A model generated the notes under the pieces. That model was given only the letters and a program-made list of their open reading frames with translations. It ran no database searches and was not told the origin of the DNA. A DNA stretch of 12,223 bases from an uncultured Sphingopyxis sp. Its GTDB lineage: Bacteria; Pseudomonadota; Alphaproteobacteria; Sphingomonadales; Sphingomonadaceae. A program made the translations under genes and the position numbers. The DNA is taken from NCBI GenBank assembly GCA_937957805.1, contig CALFXW010000075.1, forward strand, positions 1 to 12,223. The letters run 5' to 3'. This document shows positions 7,216-12,223 of the stretch, in pieces. Numbering within the stretch: position 1 is the stretch's first letter; the number at the start of each line of letters is the position of its first letter.

Positions 7216-7219
7216 CAAA

Positions 7220-8035
7220 ATGGCCGTGCAGGCTCTTCCCCTGATTGATCCCGCCCGTCCGGCGACCGGTATCCGTCCGCTCAAAGCGTGGCGACATTTC
7301 CGCAATTTGGTTGCCGACAAGGAAGATACCGAACAGGTTTTCCATATATTGGAGGCGCTGCGCGACAACCGCTTCATCGGTGCGACGCAAGCATTCGCTG
7401 CAACGCCTGTAGGACGGCGTGTGATGGCAGATGGCGAATATTTGCCCGATTTGCTCGACGATCATGCGGCGTTATGGCGGATGCCGCAGGGCAGCCTTGC
7501 CCATGCCTATTGCGACTTTATGGAGCGCGAGGGGCTGACGGCGGCAGGCTTGGTTGCGGAGGAGCAAAAATTTCACCGCGGGCAACCAAAGTTTGACGAT
7601 CAACTCCAACGCTATGGCAACCGCCTGCGCGACACGCATGACCTGTTTCACGTTCTGACCGGCTATGGCCGCGATGCTCTGGGCGAACAATGCGTGCTCG
7701 CCTTTTCCTATAGTCAGACACCCAGCTGGGGCACTTTGTTCATCGCATATGCCGGTGCGCGCGAAATCCGCAAAGGCTTGGGCGCGCGCTATCCCGTCTA
7801 TGCGGCGGTGCGCGAAGGGCAGCGAAATGGGCGCATTGCTGCACAAATCGCGCATCAGGATATTGCCGCAATACTGGCGGAGCCGGTGGAAGCTGTGCGG
7901 GCGCGGCTCAACATCAAAGCTCCGGAAACATATAACCGCGCCCACGCCATGCTGCGTGCAGATGCCATCGACCCCTATGATCTGATGGGACAAGGCTCCG
8001 CGACTGTGCCTGAGGTGACGCTGGCCGCCGCCTAG
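7220..8035 (+). CDS. coq4: COQ4-family ubiquinone biosynthesis protein
   Basis: The 271-aa protein carries the COQ4 signature HDxxH-x11-E exactly: His140, Asp141, His144 and Glu156 in the stretch from HDLFHVLTGY to DALGE. This is a metal-binding site in a mostly alpha-helical fold. In yeast and humans COQ4 is needed for ubiquinone synthesis, organises the COQ complex and has been assigned C1 oxidative decarboxylation; the bacterial role is probably the same ring-modification step but is inferred. Flanking conserved elements include FxxxxGR near residue 60-66, FSYSQTPSWGTLF and a C-terminal YNRAHAML segment. There is no signal peptide, so it is cytosolic or membrane-associated. It ends flush against the convergent membrane-protein gene and has no ubiquinone genes beside it. 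Start choice rests on the GAGGAGG site. Confidence 0.9.
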   Translation: MAVQALPLIDPARPATGIRPLKAWRHFRNLVADKEDTEQVFHILEALRDNRFIGATQAFAATPVGRRVMADGEYLPDLLDDHAALWRMPQGSLAHAYCDFMEREGLTAAGLVAEEQKFHRGQPKFDDQLQRYGNRLRDTHDLFHVLTGYGRDALGEQCVLAFSYSQTPSWGTLFIAYAGAREIRKGLGARYPVYAAVREGQRNGRIAAQIAHQDIAAILAEPVEAVRARLNIKAPETYNRAHAMLRADAIDPYDLMGQGSATVPEVTLAAA

Positions 8036-8485
8036 CTATGCGGATGCGTTTCGACCACGTGCGATAACAAAGGCTATCGGCAGGCCAACCAGCACAATAT
8101 GGCAGAATAGCTGCGTGACAATCGTCAGCATGCTCGGTGGCCAACCGCCGAAACGTATGGGTACCACCACAAGGTTCATCGCCACAAAGGTGATCAAGCC
8201 ATAAACGACCCCCCACAATAATGGTGAGTCCGAGAGACGCTTGTCGCGTGCGGCGGCATGGTCATAGATAGTCACCATGATTGCCATCAGTATAAAATGG
8301 ACAATGGTCCCCAAAATGGCCCCACCGGTTCCCCAGCCCGTTGCATCTGGCACTGGGCCAGAGGCGACATAGCGGAGCATATCGCCGATTTGCCTGCCAA
8401 AATATAGGGTGATCCCCATCGCTGCGCAAAGGTCGAGAGACCCCGCAATCAAGATCGCCAGCGTGATATTTTGCCAACGCGCCAT
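8036..8485 (-). CDS. Four-helix membrane protein of unknown function
   Basis: The product has 149 aa with four predicted transmembrane segments at about residues 8-30, 56-78, 90-112 and 120-143. Conserved-looking features are SLDLCAAMGI in helix 1, a GxxLGTIVHF stretch in helix 2, the SPLLWGVVYGLITFVAMNLVVVP block in helix 3 and CHIVLVGLPIAFVIA in helix 4. From memory this resembles a widespread uncharacterised bacterial inner-membrane family with MNLVVxP and HxxxVGLPIA patterns; no function is known to me. GGAGG at 8496-8492 lies 6 nt before ATG 8485, which decides against the GTG at 8491 that touches the same site. The gene follows purL on the same strand after 59 nt and may share its transcript. 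Confidence 0.8.
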   Translation of the reverse strand: MARWQNITLAILIAGSLDLCAAMGITLYFGRQIGDMLRYVASGPVPDATGWGTGGAILGTIVHFILMAIMVTIYDHAAARDKRLSDSPLLWGVVYGLITFVAMNLVVVPIRFGGWPPSMLTIVTQLFCHIVLVGLPIAFVIARGRNASA

Positions 8486-8544
8486 ATCCACCCTCCCAAT
8501 ATTCTAAGTCAATTGGGCGGCATCGTAGACCACAAATGAAGACG

Positions 8545-10707
8545 TTATTCAATACCCATCAATTTGGGGAAGAAACCTTCATAGGCACCGCGTAATTCGT
8601 CAATGGATTTCCCAAAAACGTCACGGCCGGTCGCGATACCCAATGGCGCGGCATTTTCCAGTACGATTGCTGCATCGGTCACGACCAGATAGCGAGCCTG
8701 ATCCTCCCCAAAAGCTTCGGCGGTGGTCGACACCTTGTCCAATGCAAAGCCGATATCTGCGGCCAGCGCCATTTCGGCAAGGGCAACCGCCATCCCACCG
8801 TCGCTGATGTCGTGCACGGCCTTGGCCTGTCCGATTTCAATCAGGTGGCGGATATATTCGCCATTGGCTTTTTCGACATCAAGATCCACGCGCGGTGCCT
8901 TTCCGTCCTCACGCCCATGGATGGTGCGCAGCCAGCTTGACTGGCCAAGATGATGGCCATTGCCGCCGACCAGCCAGACCCGGTCGCCCGCGCGAAAACC
9001 ATCAATTCCTACCGCCTTTTGCCAATTCAGGATCAGGCCGACGCCGCCAATCGCCGGCGTCGGCAAAATGGCGCTGCCGCCACCCGTCGCCTTGCTTTCG
9101 TTATAGAGGCTGACATTGCCCGACACGATCGGGAACTGGAGCGCGCGGCAAGCATCGCCCATGCCGGTGAGGCAGCCGGTAATCTGCGCCATGATTTCGG
9201 GGCGCTGCGGGTTCCCAAAGTTCAGGCAGTTGGTCACCGCCAACGGCGTTGCCCCAACGGCAGAGATATTGCGATATGCCTCTGCAATCGCCTGCTTGCC
9301 GCCCTCCACAGGGTCGGCATAGCAATAGCGCGGGTTGCAGTCGGTCGAAATGGCGATGGCTTTTTGGCTGCCATGGACACGCACGAGCGCCGCATCGCCG
9401 CCTGATTTCTGGACGCTATTGCCACCGACCTGACTGTCATATTGTTCCCAGATCCAGCGCCGCGACGCAATGTCAGCGCTTGCCATCAAGCACAGTAAAT
9501 CAGCGCCAATATTGGGGCTTTCGGCAATTTCGCCGAGCGGCTCAACTGCTGTCCACGCCTTATATTCGACCGCGCTGGCCGATGGCCGGTCATAAAGTGG
9601 TGCATCATCGGCGAGCGGGGCAAGCGGAATGTCGCAGACGATTTCGCCATGATGTTCGAGAACCATCCGGCCGGTGTCGGTAACCCTGCCGATTACTGCA
9701 AAATCCAGATCCCATTTGCGGAAAATCGCTTCGGCAAATTCTTCCTTGCCTGGCTGTAGCACCATCAGCATGCGTTCCTGGCTTTCGGACAGCATCATTT
9801 CATAGGCGCTCATGCCCGTTTCGCGCTGCGGCACATCATCCATTTTGAGGTGGAGGCCAACCCCGCCCTTGGAAGCCATTTCGACGGAGGAGGAGGTTAG
9901 GCCCGCCGCCCCCATATCCTGAATAGCCACGATCGCGTCCGATGCCATCAGTTCCAAACAGGCTTCAATAAGCAATTTTTCGGTAAAGGGATCACCAACC
10001 TGCACGGTCGGGCGCTTATCCTCATCCCCCTCCTCAAAATCTGCGCTCGCCATGGTTGCACCATGGATGCCGTCGCGTCCGGTCTTGGACCCGACATAGA
10101 CGATCGGATTGCCGACCCCACTGGCGGCAGAATAAAAAATCTTATCGGTGCGTGCGACACCGACCGTCATCGCATTGACCAATATATTGCCATTATAAGC
10201 GGGATGGAAATTCACCTCACCGCCAACCGTCGGCACGCCCACGCAATTGCCATAACCGCCGATACCAGCCACCACACCGGATATCAGGTGGCGCATCTTG
10301 GGATGATTTGGATCACCGAAGCGCAGCGCGTTCATATTGGCAATTGGCCGCGCGCCCATGGTGAAAACATCGCGCAAAATGCCGCCAACCCCGGTTGCGG
10401 CGCCCTGATAGGGTTCAATGTAGCTGGGGTGGTTGTGGCTTTCCATTTTGAAGATGGCGGCATCGCCATCGCCAATGTCTATGACGCCGGCATTCTCGCC
10501 GGGGCCGCAAATGACCCACGGAGCCTCTGTCGGCAATTTTTTCAAATGGATACGCGATGATTTATAGGAACAATGTTCGGACCACATCACCGAAAAAATG
10601 CCCAGTTCCACCAGATTGGGCGTACGGCCCAACGCGGACAATGCGCGCGCATATTCTTCTTCGGAAAGGCCGTGGTCGGCGACGATCTGGGGCGTAATTT
10701 CGCTCAT
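8545..10707 (-). CDS. purL: Phosphoribosylformylglycinamidine synthase, large subunit (small-PurL type)
   Basis: At 720 aa this is the short PurL found in bacteria that use a PurS-PurQ-PurL complex; neither partner is in the window. It converts FGAR to FGAM in the fourth step of purine synthesis, using ammonia from PurQ and ATP. It shows EHCSYKSS (His45, matching the catalytic histidine of short PurL), KMESHNHPSYIEPYQGAATGVGG, DMGAAGLTSS and GGVGLH in the first ATP-grasp-like AIRS half, and GGNSVQKSGGD, SGNVSLYNES, GGNGHHLGQS and VHDISDGGMA in the second. The ATG at 10707 gives the typical MSEIT start. A longer frame upstream has no family similarity, and no clear Shine-Dalgarno is seen before 10707. 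It lies 58 nt downstream of the ion-channel gene on the same strand. Confidence 0.97.
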   Translation of the reverse strand: MSEITPQIVADHGLSEEEYARALSALGRTPNLVELGIFSVMWSEHCSYKSSRIHLKKLPTEAPWVICGPGENAGVIDIGDGDAAIFKMESHNHPSYIEPYQGAATGVGGILRDVFTMGARPIANMNALRFGDPNHPKMRHLISGVVAGIGGYGNCVGVPTVGGEVNFHPAYNGNILVNAMTVGVARTDKIFYSAASGVGNPIVYVGSKTGRDGIHGATMASADFEEGDEDKRPTVQVGDPFTEKLLIEACLELMASDAIVAIQDMGAAGLTSSSVEMASKGGVGLHLKMDDVPQRETGMSAYEMMLSESQERMLMVLQPGKEEFAEAIFRKWDLDFAVIGRVTDTGRMVLEHHGEIVCDIPLAPLADDAPLYDRPSASAVEYKAWTAVEPLGEIAESPNIGADLLCLMASADIASRRWIWEQYDSQVGGNSVQKSGGDAALVRVHGSQKAIAISTDCNPRYCYADPVEGGKQAIAEAYRNISAVGATPLAVTNCLNFGNPQRPEIMAQITGCLTGMGDACRALQFPIVSGNVSLYNESKATGGGSAILPTPAIGGVGLILNWQKAVGIDGFRAGDRVWLVGGNGHHLGQSSWLRTIHGREDGKAPRVDLDVEKANGEYIRHLIEIGQAKAVHDISDGGMAVALAEMALAADIGFALDKVSTTAEAFGEDQARYLVVTDAAIVLENAAPLGIATGRDVFGKSIDELRGAYEGFFPKLMGIE

Positions 10708-10765
10708 AGGCGGGCCATTAGCGCCGCTTTGAATTTTATGCCAGCCTCTCTCAGGCGCAGTCGCT

Positions 10766-11557
10766 TCAATCCAGATCGACATCCTCGCCGTGGGGGCCAT
10801 GGTGATGCGACTGCATGGCATCAGAGAAAGCGGCGGCCAAAATCCCGGTTGGCATCGCGATAAGTCCGACGCCCGACAGCGCAATGAATGCAGCGGCAAA
10901 GCGGCCAGCGGCGGTGATGGGATATGCATCGCCATAGCCAATAGTGGTCATAGTGATTACCGCCCACCACATGGCGCGCGGAATCGAGCCAAATTGGTCG
11001 GGCTGAACCTCCCCCTCTATCCAGTAGAGCAAGGTCGCGCCGAAAACCATGAACATGATGGCAATGCCTGCCGTCACCCCCAGCTCAAAACGTCGCGAAT
11101 AGACCGCTGCGCTGATGCCATGGACGGCGGCTGACAATTTGCCCAATCGCGCCAGTCCTAGGATTCGGATTAGGCGTAACATACGAAGCGATGCGATATC
11201 GCCCGCAACCAGGGGCGCAAATGCGGCAAGGACGACGATAAGGTCGATAATCGCACTGGGGCTGCGGACAAAGCGCCAGCGTTTTGCCCATACGCCCTCG
11301 TCGCCAGGATTTTCGGCCGCCACCCACAACCGTGCTGCATATTCGACCGCAAAAACTGTCCCAAACAAATATTGCAGACCGCTGAAGATATGTTGGCGGC
11401 CGCGCACGATTAGCGGCTCGGTTTCGATGATAGCGATAAGCGTTGCCATGACGATAAGTATGAGGAGGCAGATATTCAGCCAACTTAACCCGCGCTTTGT
11501 GCGCGCCTTAGGTTCGAGCAGTAGCCACAGGCTGCGGCGCAAATTGCCATAGTGCAC
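10766..11557 (-). CDS. Voltage-gated-type potassium channel (six transmembrane helices)
   Basis: The 263-aa protein fits one subunit of a tetrameric Kv-like channel. Helices S1 to S4 lie at about residues 26-45, 62-80, 100-118 and 121-142. S4 carries the voltage-sensor series Arg125, Arg128, Arg131, Arg137 and Lys140. S5 is at about 158-180, and the pore helix leads into the selectivity filter TIGYGD (205-210), the classic potassium signature. S6 (about 221-245) has the glycine/alanine-rich ALSGVGLIAMPTGILAAAF. There is no RCK or cyclic-nucleotide domain; a short His-rich tail (SHHHGPHGED) ends the protein. GTG 11557 is chosen because the protein then starts directly before S1, with GGGGAA upstream. 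A longer frame to 11773 would overlap the divergent xseB promoter and start, so it is unlikely. Ion selectivity is well supported, physiological role unknown. Confidence 0.9.
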   Translation of the reverse strand: MHYGNLRRSLWLLLEPKARTKRGLSWLNICLLILIVMATLIAIIETEPLIVRGRQHIFSGLQYLFGTVFAVEYAARLWVAAENPGDEGVWAKRWRFVRSPSAIIDLIVVLAAFAPLVAGDIASLRMLRLIRILGLARLGKLSAAVHGISAAVYSRRFELGVTAGIAIMFMVFGATLLYWIEGEVQPDQFGSIPRAMWWAVITMTTIGYGDAYPITAAGRFAAAFIALSGVGLIAMPTGILAAAFSDAMQSHHHGPHGEDVDLD

Positions 11558-11665
11558 GGCTGATTGTTCCCCGCTTTGACACCCATCCAAGTAGCCTATG
11601 ATGTAACGAGCGAAGCCACGCACGCAAGTCAGGTAATATAGCGCGGGCAATTGCCGTCTTGTCGC

Positions 11666-11695
11666 TTGACCCTGTTGCGCACCAGCGCCAATAAT
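11666..11695 (+). promoter_or_regulatory. Promoter of xseB-ispA (sigma70-type)
   Basis: TTGACC at 11666-11671 (5 of 6) and AATAAT at 11690-11695 (5 of 6) are separated by 18 bp. The expected start of transcription is about 11702, the A of the xseB ATG, so the transcript may be leaderless. Only GGGA one base from the ATG precedes the gene, too close to act as a ribosome site. The call rests on visual box matching. Confidence 0.55.
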
Positions 11696-11701
11696 CGGGA
11701 C

Positions 11702-11956
11702 ATGACCAACACCCCAGCACCTACCGATTTGGGCACCCTCAGCTTTGAAGCTGCGATGGAAGAATTGGGCCATATCGTCCGTCAGTTAGAGGAAGGGCGT
11801 GTGCCACTGGATAACGCGATTGCGCTTTATGAACGTGCGACCGCGCTCAAGCAGCATTGCGACACCCGGTTGCAGGCGGCAGAGGTGCGGATTGAGCAGA
11901 TTCGTGTTGCAACTGATGGTTCGGTCGTGGGCGCAACGCCCTTCGACGCCGATTGA
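11702..11956 (+). CDS. xseB: Exodeoxyribonuclease VII small subunit
   Basis: The 84-aa product is the usual size for XseB. It has the family core LSFEAAMEELGHIVRQLEEGRVPLDNAIALYERATALKQHC split over two helices: FEAAMEELGHIVRQLEEG (residues about 13-30) and ALYERATALKQHCDTRLQAAEVRIEQI (about 39-65). Several small subunits coil around each XseA large subunit in the cytosolic nuclease that digests single-stranded DNA; xseA is not in the window. The start ATG 11702 gives the short polar N-terminus typical of the family; an in-frame extension to 11651 would read through the promoter. One base separates its TGA from the ispA ATG, the common xseB-ispA arrangement of proteobacteria. Confidence 0.93.
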   Translation: MTNTPAPTDLGTLSFEAAMEELGHIVRQLEEGRVPLDNAIALYERATALKQHCDTRLQAAEVRIEQIRVATDGSVVGATPFDAD

Positions 11957-11957
11957 A

Positions 11958-12223
11958 ATGGCGCGATTGGACGAACTGCCGACGCCACTGCTGGCTGCGG
12001 CAATGGACGATATCGCGCGAGATACCGACGCGTTTTTCGCACATTTGCTGGCCCCTTGCGCCGACGCGCGCGCACCGCTGTTCGACGCGATGCGTCACGC
12101 AGCCATCGGCGGGGGTAAAAGGCTGCGTCCGTTGCTCGTTCGCGCATCGGCGCAGCTATTTGCGGTTGATGGTGTTTGCGCCTTGCGCGCGGGTGCGGCG
12201 GTGGAGGCTATCCACGTATATTC
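11958..12223 (+). CDS. ispA: Polyprenyl (farnesyl) diphosphate synthase, N-terminal part, cut by window edge
   Basis: The open frame runs from ATG 11958 to the window edge, 88 codons plus two bases. It contains AIGGGKRLRPLLV at about residues 49-61, the isopentenyl-diphosphate-binding GGKRxRP motif of trans-prenyltransferases, and ends in AVEAIHVYS, just before where the first aspartate-rich motif (LIHDDxP) would follow. The enzyme condenses IPP with DMAPP and GPP to make farnesyl diphosphate, the precursor of ubiquinone and undecaprenyl chains. Position directly after xseB with a 1-nt gap supports ispA over other prenyl synthases, but chain length cannot be read from this fragment. No independent ribosome site is seen, so translation is probably coupled to xseB. 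Confidence 0.92.
   Translation, partial: MARLDELPTPLLAAAMDDIARDTDAFFAHLLAPCADARAPLFDAMRHAAIGGGKRLRPLLVRASAQLFAVDGVCALRAGAAVEAIHVY

Noticed and set aside
8495..8517. CCCAAT/ATTGGG inverted repeat after purL as a terminator
   Set aside because: Six-base arms with an 11-nt loop, AT-rich and without a T-run on the minus strand; it also includes the ribosome site of the membrane-protein gene.
10063..10560. 165-codon plus-strand open frame opposite purL
   Set aside because: It lies wholly inside highly conserved purL coding sequence on the opposite strand, without a ribosome site or known motif; an antisense shadow.
11558..11773. N-terminal extension of the potassium channel to 335 aa
   Set aside because: The added 72 residues are unlike channel sequence, and they would overlap the divergent xseB promoter and first codons; GTG 11557 has GGGGAA upstream and starts just before S1.

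Overview
The window comes from an alphaproteobacterial chromosome, most likely a sphingomonad (Sphingopyxis/Sphingorhabdus/Novosphingobium type). This rests on the moderately GC-rich base composition, protein flavour, a COQ4-type ubiquinone gene, and a methionine synthase encoded by two adjacent genes behind an ArsR-methyltransferase fusion regulator. The assignment is inferred from family knowledge; no search was run. The window looks like core chromosome: no insertion sequence, phage gene, tRNA, rRNA or CRISPR array is visible.

Region 1 (1-93, minus strand) is the start of a small lipoprotein that runs off the left edge. It is divergent from region 2 (306-6069, plus strand), a methionine-cycle operon: an ArsR/SAM-methyltransferase fusion regulator (SahR-like), metF (methylenetetrahydrofolate reductase), and two genes that together make one cobalamin-dependent methionine synthase, metH1 (homocysteine/zinc part) and metH2 (folate, B12 and reactivation parts). 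MetF supplies 5-methyl-THF, MetH uses it to remethylate homocysteine, and the regulator is placed to sense the SAM/SAH state and repress the whole unit. A near-perfect 24-bp palindrome sits inside the only clear promoter, whose predicted +1 falls at or beside the regulator's ATG. Four exact copies of a 15-bp repeat fill the gap before metF.

Region 3 (6083-8035, plus strand) holds an exported parallel beta-helix protein 13 nt after metH2, then a COQ4-family ubiquinone-biosynthesis gene with its own 171-nt leader containing two inverted repeats. Region 4 (8036-11557, minus strand) carries a four-helix membrane protein of unknown function, purL (purine synthesis) and a six-TM voltage-gated-type potassium channel. 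The coq4 and membrane-protein stop codons abut with no base between them. Region 5 (11666-12223, plus strand) starts the xseB-ispA pair (exonuclease VII small subunit, then farnesyl diphosphate synthase cut by the right edge).

The longest gene-free stretch is 94-341 (248 bases), which contains the regulator promoter/operator at its right end and nothing else I can support. No convincing Rho-independent terminator (GC hairpin plus T-run) was found anywhere. The most interesting points are the palindrome-in-promoter with a probable leaderless start, the metH1/metH2 junction where one in-frame TGA is the only stop between the two halves, the 15-bp tandem repeat, and the structured coq4 leader.
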